Shown: positions 52,199 to 61,069 of the stretch, piece after piece
Numbering within the stretch: position 1 is the first letter of the stretch
Layout of the letters: each line of letters begins with the position of its first letter
Origin: Flavobacterium johnsoniae
Lineage (GTDB): Bacteria > Bacteroidota > Bacteroidia > Flavobacteriales > Flavobacteriaceae
Assembly: GCF_030388325.1 (NCBI RefSeq)
Contig: NZ_CP103794.1
Coordinates: forward strand, 3,720,001-3,784,000
Direction of reading: 5' to 3'
Length of the DNA stretch: 64,000 nt
Notes under the pieces: generated by a model
What the model was told of the DNA's origin: nothing
What the model saw: the letters and a program-made list of their open reading frames with translations, nothing else
Database searches by the model: none
Position numbers and translations under genes: made by a program

Positions 52199-54784
52199 TT
52201 ATGCTGAGTTTCTACTTGCATTAGTATTTCCGAAAAGAGATCTCGTTACAATTTTTTCATAAACTTTAATCAAGTCTTCATTTAGAACTTTCTCTTTATT
52301 TAACTCATTAATTCTCAATAGAGCATATTGCTGAATTGTCAATAAAGGCAACACAATACGTTCTCTAATTTGAATCGATGCAATACCGTCAGGGTAATTT
52401 TCCATCAATGTTTTATGCCCTGCAATTTTCAAAAGAAGTCTTTTTGTTTCTAAAAACTCAGTGTGAATAATATTCCAGAATTCTCCAAACTCTGGATCTT
52501 TGCTCATATAAGCTGTTAAAGGCAAGAATGATTTTGCCAATGACATCATACTGTTTTCGAGTAATGTTTTGAAAAACAACGAATTATGATACAAATCACT
52601 TACTTTATCCCATTGCCCAGATTCTTCAAAATGTTTTAAGGCAGAACCAACACCAAAGAATCCAGGAACGTTTTGCTTCAATTGACTCCAAGAACCTACA
52701 AACGGAATCGCTCTTAAATCTGCAAAATCAAGAGATTCAGATTTGCTTCTTTTAGATGGACGGCTTCCAATGTTTGTTTTTGAGTAATACTTCAGCGTAC
52801 TCATTTTTTCCAAATATGGAATAAACTTCGGATGATTTTTAAAACTTAAATATTTTTGGTATCCTAAATCTGCTAACTGATTCAAAATCTGGGTTTCATC
52901 AGCAGACAATTCATTTTTATCTTTTCCAAAAACCTGATTTGTAACACCAGCAGTAACTAAATTTTCAATATTATAACGGCAAGAATCTAGAGTTCCGAAA
53001 TTAGAACTAATTGTTTGTCCTTGAACTGTAATCTGAATTTCATTATTTTCGATTTTTGGTCCTAGAGAAGCGTAGAATTTATGTGTTTTTCCTCCTCCAC
53101 GTGCAGGCGGTCCTCCACGTCCATCAAAGAAAATAGCTTTAATTCCGTATTTTCTTGAAATCTCTGTTAATGAAATTTTTGCTTGATAAATACTCCAGTT
53201 TGCCATTAAATAACCACCATCTTTAGTTCCGTCAGAGAAACCAAGCATTATAGTTTGCTCGTTTCCTCTTGATTTCAAATGACTTGCATATTCTGGATTA
53301 GTATACAATTGCTCCATTATTGAATGTGCATTTTGTAAATCATCAACAGATTCAAAAAGAGGAATAATATCAACAGTTGGATTTTCCCAATTATTCAAAC
53401 GAATCATGGCAAAAGTTTCCATTACATTCAAAGCGCTTTCGTTATTACTAATAATATAACGGTTTGCTCCTTCTTCACCATTATTTTTTTGAATGGTTTT
53501 AATAGCTTGAACAGACTCTAAAGTCGATCTTGTTATTTCATCTTCAAAATCAGCTGGATTTAAATCTCCTTTTACTTTAGATAAAACATCAATTTTCTGA
53601 TCTTCTGTTAGTTCATAATAATTTTCAGGAAAAATAGATGAACCTGAATTTAGATAATAATCTACAACATCCTTAAATACTTTATTATGAATTTTACTGT
53701 TTTGGCGAATATCTAAAGTCGCAAAATGGAATCCAAATAAGTTGATTTTTACCAAAAGAGCTTCTAATTCATCTAAGTATAAAGACTGATGTTTTTCGAT
53801 TATTATCTCTCTAACCTTATTCAATTGCGTTAACAATTCATCCAATGTAATAAAAATATCACCTTTAGAATAGAATACAGAACGATAAAGTTTATGTTCA
53901 AGATCTGACACTAAAGTATCTACACCTGAGAAAGTTAGCTTACGTTTTAAGTTTCTCATTTCAACATAATAGCATTTCAGAATTGAAGTTCTTAAACGAT
54001 CTGCAACTTTAAGAGTTATTTCTGTAGTAACAAACGGATTTCCGTCACGATCTCCTCCCGGCCAGAAACCAAGTTTTATCAATTGATTCTTGATAGGTGT
54101 TCCGTCATTAATATTTTTTTGAAGATAATGTACAATTTCTCCAGCTGTAGCATAAAATACATTTTCCAAATACCAGATTAAGCTCACTGCTTCATCATAT
54201 GGATTTGGTTTTTCATGCTGAATAAAAGGCGTTTTTCCTAACTGCGCCAATAACTGTTTGATTTTAAGCAAGTCATTTTGGCGGATAGCTTCAGTCAAAT
54301 CATTAATAATTCCTAAAACTGGCCCAGGATAAAACTGAGTTGGGTGCGCTGTTAAAACTGTACGAACATTGAAGTTTTCTAAAAACTCAACCAATTCGTC
54401 GTCTTTTTCTTTTGCATCTGATTTTTCTTTTATATCACGCAGAGATCCACGTCCTTCCATATTATTAACTTCTGGAAAAGCTGCATCTTCGATTGCATCA
54501 AAAAGTACAATTTGGCGCTCAATGTATTGAATAAATCGAAACATTAAATCAACCTTTTCAGTTTCTGAAGCGTTATTTAGAAATTTATTAGAGAAGAAAT
54601 CAAAAATTTCTTTTGGAGTTTCTTGTTTTTTAAAGCCCGTTTCGCAAGTTTCTGTAAATAAAGGAAGTAAAACTCCCGTATTATCTATAGAATCAAAAGG
54701 TAATGTTATAAAAACACTATTATAAATGTGGTATTTTGAGAGAACGTCTTGATTAAAACGTTCAATTTTTGGCAACGTATACAT
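52199..54784 (-). CDS. ppc: phosphoenolpyruvate carboxylase
   Basis: 861 aa; fixes bicarbonate on PEP to form oxaloacetate for the TCA cycle. The catalytic His147 (VLTAHPTQ) and the glycine loop GGRGGPPARGGG-type segment (FDGRGGPPARGGG), and the Lys in GFSDGTKDGGY (~525) are present, with the C-terminal SRNSA. Slightly shorter than E. coli. Probably monocistronic behind the Lrp terminator. Confidence 0.95.
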   Translation of the reverse strand: MYTLPKIERFNQDVLSKYHIYNSVFITLPFDSIDNTGVLLPLFTETCETGFKKQETPKEIFDFFSNKFLNNASETEKVDLMFRFIQYIERQIVLFDAIEDAAFPEVNNMEGRGSLRDIKEKSDAKEKDDELVEFLENFNVRTVLTAHPTQFYPGPVLGIINDLTEAIRQNDLLKIKQLLAQLGKTPFIQHEKPNPYDEAVSLIWYLENVFYATAGEIVHYLQKNINDGTPIKNQLIKLGFWPGGDRDGNPFVTTEITLKVADRLRTSILKCYYVEMRNLKRKLTFSGVDTLVSDLEHKLYRSVFYSKGDIFITLDELLTQLNKVREIIIEKHQSLYLDELEALLVKINLFGFHFATLDIRQNSKIHNKVFKDVVDYYLNSGSSIFPENYYELTEDQKIDVLSKVKGDLNPADFEDEITRSTLESVQAIKTIQKNNGEEGANRYIISNNESALNVMETFAMIRLNNWENPTVDIIPLFESVDDLQNAHSIMEQLYTNPEYASHLKSRGNEQTIMLGFSDGTKDGGYLMANWSIYQAKISLTEISRKYGIKAIFFDGRGGPPARGGGKTHKFYASLGPKIENNEIQITVQGQTISSNFGTLDSCRYNIENLVTAGVTNQVFGKDKNELSADETQILNQLADLGYQKYLSFKNHPKFIPYLEKMSTLKYYSKTNIGSRPSKRSKSESLDFADLRAIPFVGSWSQLKQNVPGFFGVGSALKHFEESGQWDKVSDLYHNSLFFKTLLENSMMSLAKSFLPLTAYMSKDPEFGEFWNIIHTEFLETKRLLLKIAGHKTLMENYPDGIASIQIRERIVLPLLTIQQYALLRINELNKEKVLNEDLIKVYEKIVTRSLFGNTNASRNSA

Positions 54785-54823
54785 AATCGTGTTATAGTTG
54801 GTTGGTTAATTAGTCATAAAAAA

Positions 54824-54845
54824 ACCCCAAGAATAAACTTGAGGT
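54824..54845 (-). terminator. terminator of the Lrp gene
   Basis: Minus-strand stem ACCTCAAG / CTTGGGGT with one C-A mismatch, loop TTTATT, then a T-run. Confidence 0.7.
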
Positions 54846-54875
54846 ATATTTTAATATAGCATTCAAGAAAAGTTA

Positions 54876-55355
54876 TTACATATTTTTGAAAATAGTATGC
54901 ATCAAACGCTTCTTATCGTTAATACTTTCCTCTAAAGAAATCATAGTTTCTGTTCTGTAAACACCATCGATATCGTCAATCATAAAGATAACTTCTTTCG
55001 CATGCTTAGTGTCTTTTGCTCTAATTTTGCAAAAGATGTTGAATTTTCCTGTAGTTACAGAAGCTACAGTTACAAACGGAATTTGATTAATTCTCTCTAA
55101 TACAAATTTAGTTTGAGATGTATTATTAAGAAACACTCCAACATAAGCAATAAATGAATAACCTAATTTATCGTAATCTAAGGCTAATGAAGATCCCATG
55201 ATGATACCGGCATCTTCCATCTTTTTAACTCTAACGTGTACTGTACCAGCAGATATCAATAGTTTTTTTGCAATGTCAGTAAACGGAACTCTCGTATTGT
55301 CTATTAACATATCTAAAATCTGGTGATCTACTTCATCTAAACGAAATTTACTCAT
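54876..55355 (-). CDS. Lrp/AsnC-family transcription regulator
   Basis: 159 aa: N-terminal helix-turn-helix (LDEVDHQILDMLIDNTRVPFTDIAKKLLISAGTVHVRVKKMEDAGII) and the RAM ligand domain (IAYVGVFLNN, VASVTTGKFNIFCKIRAKDTKHAKEVI). Global amino-acid-responsive regulator type; the effector is not readable. It lies upstream of ppc but is separated from it by a terminator. Upstream spacer 55356-55432 is AT-rich without a consensus -7. Confidence 0.9.
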   Translation of the reverse strand: MSKFRLDEVDHQILDMLIDNTRVPFTDIAKKLLISAGTVHVRVKKMEDAGIIMGSSLALDYDKLGYSFIAYVGVFLNNTSQTKFVLERINQIPFVTVASVTTGKFNIFCKIRAKDTKHAKEVIFMIDDIDGVYRTETMISLEESINDKKRLMHTIFKNM

Positions 55356-55432
55356 AATTGTTTAATTAATATTACTAATTGCTATTACAAAGTATAAAAT
55401 TATATATAAAAAACAACAAATTCACAAAAAAA

Positions 55433-56587
55433 TTAACTTTTTATTAATCCGTTAACAAATTTAACATTTTTATTTAAATAAAAATTTGCTTTTTGACCCA
55501 CTTTAGGAAAATTTGTGAAATCGTCTGAATATTCTTGCCCTTTTGCATCGTATTCATAATGTCCAAAATATTTTTCCAATTCGCCTACTTCAACTATGTA
55601 AGCATTAAAATGAATCTTATTTTCGATTAATTCTTCTTTGTATTGTGCGACAAAATTCGTAATAATTTCGATACCATCATAATTTATTTTGACATTTTTA
55701 TACATAAAATCATAAAAAACCACATTATTTTGTGAAATATTCAAATATTCACCAAATCTATAATCAACTAAATCGTTTTCGGAAATCAATTTGAAGCTCA
55801 AAATTAACGAGAAAAATATGTATTTACGCGTAATTTCCCTCTCGTAGTCATCTGGATAATGCCCTGCCTCAAATAAGATGGTAGGAACTCCTAAAAACTG
55901 AAAAGTGTCTCCAATACAATTAATATTAAAAGAATCATCGAAACGTCCAATCTGTCCCGGAATATATTTTTGAAGCTCTTCGTTTATTCCTGCAATAATA
56001 TTAATCGCTTTTAATCTATTATCATTAACCTCTCTTTCTTCATTATAAGATGGCGCTAAAAAAGAAACTGTCGCAGGTTTTCCATCTGATCCTGCACCAA
56101 AAATAGTACGCTGATCGTGAAGATTAAAACAAAAGTGAGGTTTAAAACTTTCAAAAACCTGACGTAAAACATTACTTTCTGGCTGTGTTAGATCTTGCGA
56201 ATCACGATTTAAATCAATTTCGTTTGCATTTGCTCGTGTATAAAGCCTCGCACCATCTGGGTTTAAAATTGGAATACTATAAAAGGTAAAAGTTTCAAGC
56301 AGTTTTTTTGACAAATCTGTATTATCATTCAATAAATTAATAAAGTCGAAAAGAGCTTTAGTTGTAGTGCTTTCGTTTCCGTGCATTTGCGACCACAAAT
56401 ACACACGAGTTTTTCCTGTTCCAATCTGGTAACTATATATAGGTTCTCCTAAAACTGATTTTCCAATTATTTGAACTTGATTATCGGTATTTAGTTTTTC
56501 TAGAAGTGGCTTGATATGGTCTAAAGTTAAATATCTGCCTGATATTGTTTCTTCTTTGTATTGATTAAAAAGTTGTTCTAAATTCAT
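55433..56587 (-). CDS. M14 zinc carboxypeptidase, cytosolic
   Basis: 384 aa, no signal peptide. M14 zinc ligands H69 and E72 (WSQMHGNEST) and H157 (FNLHDQRT), substrate-binding NPDGARLYTRANANEIDLNRD (Arg118, Asn-Arg pair), and catalytic Glu240 (LFEAGHYPDD). It resembles cytosolic MpaA/murein-peptide amidase or succinylglutamate-desuccinylase-like members. The C-terminal ~100 residues form a beta domain. It is divergent from the XRE gene and its upstream region carries the same operator boxes. Confidence 0.88.
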   Translation of the reverse strand: MNLEQLFNQYKEETISGRYLTLDHIKPLLEKLNTDNQVQIIGKSVLGEPIYSYQIGTGKTRVYLWSQMHGNESTTTKALFDFINLLNDNTDLSKKLLETFTFYSIPILNPDGARLYTRANANEIDLNRDSQDLTQPESNVLRQVFESFKPHFCFNLHDQRTIFGAGSDGKPATVSFLAPSYNEEREVNDNRLKAINIIAGINEELQKYIPGQIGRFDDSFNINCIGDTFQFLGVPTILFEAGHYPDDYEREITRKYIFFSLILSFKLISENDLVDYRFGEYLNISQNNVVFYDFMYKNVKINYDGIEIITNFVAQYKEELIENKIHFNAYIVEVGELEKYFGHYEYDAKGQEYSDDFTNFPKVGQKANFYLNKNVKFVNGLIKS

Positions 56588-56600
56588 TGCGCTTTGATTA

Positions 56601-56906
56601 GTTTACAAAAGTAAACATCTTTATTTTTACAATTGTAAACCTTTAAAACCTTTAACAATTTAATATTGTAAACAGCTTTTTGAAACATAATTCAATTTAT
56701 TCAATATTTTTAATATGTCAGAGTAAAACATAATAATTCTAGAATTCAAAACAATACAAATCAATTACTTACACGTATTACATCTACTAAAACTTTAAAC
56801 AAAAAGACTTAATTCTAAGTTATATCAGTATGAAGATTGTTTCTATAAAACTTTTTGTTTACATTTGTAAATAGCTCATTTTCAAATAATAATTTACAAT
56901 GGTAAA
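56601..56906. promoter_or_regulatory. array of XRE operator boxes in the M14/XRE divergent region
   Basis: Boxes resembling GTTTACA-N2-4-TGTAAAC: A 56601-56616, B 56626-56639 (perfect TTTACAATTGTAAA), half-site 56666-56673, D 56857-56872, E 56893-56906. A overlaps a TACTTTTG -7 of the M14 gene; D overlaps the XRE -7; E contains the XRE ATG. The 56675-56855 interval has no gene. Confidence 0.7.
56837..56867 (+). promoter_or_regulatory. XRE gene promoter
   Basis: TTG (56837-56839), 20 bp, TACATTTG (56860-56867), overlapping operator box D. Confidence 0.7.
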
Positions 56907-57351
56907 CATAGACGATTTTGTGAAAAGACTTGAAACTGTAATGGATTATTATAGTTTAAGCACGTCTGCTTTTGCCGACAAAATTGGAGTTCAACGTTCG
57001 AGTATGTCTCATCTCTTGTCTGGAAGAAACAAACCAAGTTTAGATTTTGTAATGAAAATTTCAGAAGTTTTTCCAGATGTAAATCTTTATTGGATTTTGT
57101 TTGGAACTGGAAATTTCCCAAACAGCAATAAAGAAAATTCGAAAGAAATAATAAAACCGATCCCTCCTATTTCATCTGATGAAAACTTAGGCAAAGATTT
57201 GTTTTCTAAAATAGATTCAAAAGAAGAAAATAAAATTGAAAGAAAAATTTCCTCAGAACTAGAAAAGATAAATTTTAGTTTTGAAAACGAAGAAATTGAA
57301 AAAATTGTAATTTTTTATAAAAACGGAAGGTTTAAAGCCTATTCTTCGTAA
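56899..57351 (+). CDS. XRE-family helix-turn-helix regulator
   Basis: 150 aa: Cro/CI-type HTH in the first ~65 residues (VKRLETVMDYYSLSTSAFADKIGVQRSSMSHLLSGRNKPSLDFVMKI), then a charged, probably unstructured middle and a short C-terminal segment. The ATG lies in operator box E, so strong autorepression is likely. Divergent from the M14 carboxypeptidase, which it probably also controls. No phage genes nearby. Confidence 0.88.
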   Translation: MVNIDDFVKRLETVMDYYSLSTSAFADKIGVQRSSMSHLLSGRNKPSLDFVMKISEVFPDVNLYWILFGTGNFPNSNKENSKEIIKPIPPISSDENLGKDLFSKIDSKEENKIERKISSELEKINFSFENEEIEKIVIFYKNGRFKAYSS

Positions 57352-57435
57352 TGCAAAAATTAGCGCGTATTTGACTCTCTGTTCAGAAAATTTTCAAATA
57401 TGCGATTCTCACGCGTTTGAAAAAAAATCTCAAAA

Positions 57436-57987
57436 TTATAGTTTGACACCATTTTCAGGTATTTTTCCTAAAACACCTTCATAATGTTTTTTCAAAATTT
57501 TAAAGTCAGCTTCGTAATTTCCTGTCGGAAAAAATGGTTCGCCTAAATTTACTTCTTTCTTTCCCCAATCAAAAGCTACGGGAACAATCGGAACATTCGC
57601 TTTAAGCGCTATAAAATAAAAACCCGTTTTAATTTCAGTTACTTTTTTTCGTGTTCCTTCTGGAGCAACAGCTAAACGAAAGATTTCTTTTCTTTCAAAA
57701 ATAGCCGCTATAGAATCAACTTTGTTTAAACCTCCTGAACGGTCTAAAGGTTCGCCACCAACACTTTTAAAATAATAACCAAACGGAAATTTGAATAATT
57801 CCTTTTTTCCAACCCAATTCATTTCCAGTCCAGAAATACCTCTCGTGAATAATCCTATATAAAAGTCATGATTACTCGTGTGTGGAATTACCATCAAAAT
57901 ACATTTTTTTACCTCTGCATTTTCTATTCCTACTATTTTCCAGCCCATTAGCTTGAAAAATATGAATTTGTACAATAGTTTTTTCAT
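57436..57987 (-). CDS. lysophospholipid acyltransferase (PlsC-like)
   Basis: 183-aa 1-acyl-glycerol-3-phosphate acyltransferase family protein. The catalytic motif is H36-TSNH-D41, then the substrate motif GEPLDRSGG (~78) and APEGTRKK (~109-116). Small cytosolic-face membrane enzyme, short for the family. Exact acceptor unknown. Confidence 0.86.
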   Translation of the reverse strand: MKKLLYKFIFFKLMGWKIVGIENAEVKKCILMVIPHTSNHDFYIGLFTRGISGLEMNWVGKKELFKFPFGYYFKSVGGEPLDRSGGLNKVDSIAAIFERKEIFRLAVAPEGTRKKVTEIKTGFYFIALKANVPIVPVAFDWGKKEVNLGEPFFPTGNYEADFKILKKHYEGVLGKIPENGVKL

Positions 57988-58051
57988 TAATCATTCAAAA
58001 TTTGGTGCAAAATAAAAGATTTAATGCTAAATTTGAGTAAAAGCATTAAAA

Positions 58052-58717
58052 ATGATTCAAAAATTTTTCAGTTATATAATTCCAGTTAAAATATTTAAAA
58101 AGAAATCTGCAAGAAGTAAAATAATTGAAGTAACCTGGGCAAATGGAGAATTGGTATTAGATTCTGAAAACACCAATTATTCATACGGAAGTCTACAACG
58201 TATATTAAGGTATGGACTTAGAAATATTGGTTACGACAAAATTTTAAAAATGGATCATATCTTATTATTGGGAGTTGCTGGCGGAAGTGTTGTAAAAACC
58301 TTAGTTGACGAAATTGAATATAAAGGAAAAATTACTGGAGTAGAAATTGATCCAGATATGATTCAGGTTGCAAATCAATATTTTAATTTAAACAAAATCA
58401 AGCAATTAGAACTTATAATTGATGATGCGTTTGAATTTGTTTTGAAGACAAAAGATCAATACAATCTTATTATCATAGATGTTTTTGAAGATACAAATAT
58501 GCCGAACTTTTTATTCGAAAAATTCTTTTTAAACAGAATTTGCACACTTCTAAAAGAGAATGGTTTTATTTTATTCAACACAATGATTTTAGACGAAGCT
58601 CATAATGTTAGAAATAGAAAATATATTTCTGAAGTAAATTTAGAAACATTTACTGCAAAAATGCTTCCGAGAATAGAAGTACACAATGAATTAATAATTA
58701 TAAATAAAGTTGCTTAA
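58052..58717 (+). CDS. spermidine-synthase-like methyltransferase fold protein
   Basis: 221 aa with a Rossmann core: ILLLGVAGGSVVKTLVDEI (GxGxG-like SAM/dcSAM site), GVEIDPDMIQVANQYF, IDDAFEF and IIIDVFED. It aligns with spermidine synthase C-domains and fused-MFS relatives but lacks the N-terminal beta strands and the full putrescine site. Aminopropyltransferase or orphan methyltransferase. First of a row of co-directional genes (58724, 59408, 59896, 60470). A -7 element TAAATTTG is at 58028-58035. Confidence 0.8.
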   Translation: MIQKFFSYIIPVKIFKKKSARSKIIEVTWANGELVLDSENTNYSYGSLQRILRYGLRNIGYDKILKMDHILLLGVAGGSVVKTLVDEIEYKGKITGVEIDPDMIQVANQYFNLNKIKQLELIIDDAFEFVLKTKDQYNLIIIDVFEDTNMPNFLFEKFFLNRICTLLKENGFILFNTMILDEAHNVRNRKYISEVNLETFTAKMLPRIEVHNELIIINKVA

Positions 58718-58723
58718 TATTTT

Positions 58724-59401
58724 ATGAAACCCCTTAGCTCTATACTAAACGCCTTACCACCTACTAAAATTATTGATGCCGAAATTAATATTTCTGATTA
58801 TGTACCATTGAATTTATCGGTTTCTAATCAAGAATTAATAGATGCTAAGTTGGAAACTTCTCATGATTTTGAGAATTATATTTTTAATTATTTAAAAGAA
58901 AAAAAAGCACGAGTCGCTTTTGGAGGTTATATTGAAGGGCGACTTTTATATCAAAGAAGTACTATATTTTTTAACGAATCTAAGCCAGAACGAAATATTC
59001 ATATTGGTTTAGATTTATGGACAAATGCTGGAACACAAGTTCTTGCTGCACTTGACGGAAAAGTTCATAGCTTTAAAAACAATGAAGGTTTGGGCGACTA
59101 CGGCCCTACTATCATCTTAGAACATGCTGTAGAAAATGAAAAATTTTATACTTTATACGGACATTTATCGTTAGAAAGTATAGAAAATTTAAAGATTGGA
59201 GACTATTTTAAAAAAGGTGATCAAATCGCCACTTTAGGAGAATCTTCTGTAAATGGAGATTATGCGCCGCATGTCCATTTTCAGATTATTCATAATATCG
59301 AAAATTATTGGGGAGATTATCCTGGTGTTTGCAATGCAAAAGATCTAAACTTTTATATTGAAAATTGTCCCGATCCTAACTTATTATTAAAAATTACTTA
59401 A
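58724..59401 (+). CDS. M23 metallopeptidase without export signal
   Basis: 225 aa with a C-terminal LytM/M23 domain: H and D of HIGLDLW, the active-site YGHLS, and HVHFQI. Zinc-dependent glycyl-glycyl endopeptidase fold that usually cuts peptidoglycan cross-links in the periplasm. No signal peptide or lipobox is seen (start KPLSSILNALPP), which is odd for a cell-wall enzyme. It starts 6 bp after the previous gene. Confidence 0.85.
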   Translation: MKPLSSILNALPPTKIIDAEINISDYVPLNLSVSNQELIDAKLETSHDFENYIFNYLKEKKARVAFGGYIEGRLLYQRSTIFFNESKPERNIHIGLDLWTNAGTQVLAALDGKVHSFKNNEGLGDYGPTIILEHAVENEKFYTLYGHLSLESIENLKIGDYFKKGDQIATLGESSVNGDYAPHVHFQIIHNIENYWGDYPGVCNAKDLNFYIENCPDPNLLLKIT

Positions 59402-59407
59402 ATAGTT

Positions 59408-59884
59408 ATGAAGAAAGCAGGATTGATTATATGTTTGTTGTTATTAATTGGATGTAAATCTAAAACAGTTAGCAGAGATACAGAAGATTTAAAAATTAAA
59501 AAAGTTTCTGGAACAGAAGTAAATGCAAATCAGCAGCGAAAAGCGTATGATTTAGGAAAAAGAGTTTTAGAAACTTGTAATACTTCAAAATTTAAACCTT
59601 TTAATGAAACTGAAGTAACTAAATCGGTGATGGAAAACACAACTGAAGAGCGTTTAACCAAAACCTGTCAAAGATTTAGACAATATTATGGAAGTTTTAT
59701 TGATTTAAAATTAGATGGAGTTTACAAAACCAAACAAGAAGTTATTTATCGTTATCATGCATTGTATTCTAAAAAAGTAGCAAACAAAGAATTACGTGTT
59801 TTTGTAAATGAGGATAATCTTGTTTCTGCCATAAAATCAATGGATTGGGATGAAAAATTTGACGCCAAATTAGCCGATCAATAA
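59408..59884 (+). CDS. lipoprotein of unknown function
   Basis: 158 aa; lipobox LLIGC (Cys16) after KKAGLIICLLLLIGC. The mature part has conserved-looking KRVLETCNTSKFKPFNE and TCQRFRQYYGSF with two cysteines. No family recognised. Lies 6 bp after the M23 gene. Confidence 0.72.
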   Translation: MKKAGLIICLLLLIGCKSKTVSRDTEDLKIKKVSGTEVNANQQRKAYDLGKRVLETCNTSKFKPFNETEVTKSVMENTTEERLTKTCQRFRQYYGSFIDLKLDGVYKTKQEVIYRYHALYSKKVANKELRVFVNEDNLVSAIKSMDWDEKFDAKLADQ

Positions 59885-59895
59885 ATATAAAAACT

Positions 59896-60420
59896 ATGAA
59901 TTTTAAATTACCGCTTTTTCTTTTATTGTTTGTTTCAACTTTTGCTTCAGCACAGCAAAGTATAAGTGTAAAAGGTTCAGCCCCTTTTCCGGCAACGCAG
60001 GAATACACTTTTATCTGCGAAAAATATGCTTATACAGGCGAAATAAAAGTTCAAATTGCAAAAACAGATAAAGGCGGTATTTTAAAAATGACCATTAATA
60101 CCGCAAATGACAAAGCTAGAATTGCAGGCGGTGTCTATGTTGATTTAGCTAACGCAGACGTTATTGCTTGTACAGATAAAAATGTAAAAGAATCTGCAGA
60201 TGGCAAAACAACATCCTATTATTACTTTACTCCTACTGAATGGCTAAAGCTTAAAAAGAATGATATCTATGCCGTTAGATTTATTATTGCTGGCGGTCCA
60301 GATAATTTTGGAAACCAAACAGGGCATTTTACAGCTTACAATAAAATGAATTACTTTTCTACAGCTTACGATAAATCTAAAAAATCTTTTGACACAGCTA
60401 AAGAAATTAGTGTACTATAA
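59896..60420 (+). CDS. exported protein of unknown function
   Basis: 174 aa, signal peptide (NFKLPLFLLLFVSTFASAQ), mature part beginning QSISVKGSAPFPATQEYTFICEKYAYTGEIKVQ and a beta-rich fold with RFIIAGGPDNFGNQTGHF. No family recognised. 11 bp after the previous gene. Confidence 0.72.
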   Translation: MNFKLPLFLLLFVSTFASAQQSISVKGSAPFPATQEYTFICEKYAYTGEIKVQIAKTDKGGILKMTINTANDKARIAGGVYVDLANADVIACTDKNVKESADGKTTSYYYFTPTEWLKLKKNDIYAVRFIIAGGPDNFGNQTGHFTAYNKMNYFSTAYDKSKKSFDTAKEISVL

Positions 60421-60469
60421 GTCTTTTTTTATCTAATTAATCTTATATTTATCGGAAATATTTTTTCTT

Positions 60470-60940
60470 ATGAATGCAAATGAAGCTTTAATTGCTAAAT
60501 TTTATACCGCCTTCGCGAATGCCGATGCCGAAACAATGATTGAATGCTATCACCCAAAAATTCATTTTATTGATCCCGCTTTCGGTTTATTAAAAGAAGA
60601 TCAGGTTGCAAAAATGTGGAAAATGCTTCTTTTAAAAAGTAAAGGAAATATAAAAATTGAATTTTCAAATGTAAAAGCAGACGATTCAAATGGTTCTGCA
60701 AATTGGGTTGCTACTTATAATTTTAGTAAAACAAACAGAAAAGTAGTTAATCGAATTTATGCAGAGTTTGTTTTTCAAGATGGTTTAATTATCAAACACA
60801 CCGACAATTTCGATATTTGGAAATGGTCAAAACAAGCTTTTGGCACGACTGGCTATTTATTGGGCTGGACAGGATTTTTTCAAAAGAAAGTTCAAAGTCA
60901 AGCTCTATTATCCTTACAGAAATTTCAAGAAACAAAATAA
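60470..60940 (+). CDS. NTF2/SnoaL-like protein
   Basis: 156 aa: NANEALIAKFYTAFANADAETMIECYHPKIHFIDPAFG and FVFQDGLIIKHTDNFDIWKW, typical of the SnoaL-like polyketide-cyclase/ketosteroid-isomerase fold. No signal peptide. Ligand unknown. Last gene of the co-directional row. Confidence 0.85.
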   Translation: MNANEALIAKFYTAFANADAETMIECYHPKIHFIDPAFGLLKEDQVAKMWKMLLLKSKGNIKIEFSNVKADDSNGSANWVATYNFSKTNRKVVNRIYAEFVFQDGLIIKHTDNFDIWKWSKQAFGTTGYLLGWTGFFQKKVQSQALLSLQKFQETK

Positions 60941-61069
60941 AATGCTTAAATTGAATATTCTTATACACTAAAAGTATATAATGAGTTTTCAATTTTATAT
61001 CTGCCTTTTCTTCGATTCTAATTATTTGTTACTTATTGTTTTTTAGTAAAAGTGTTAATCTAAATACTG

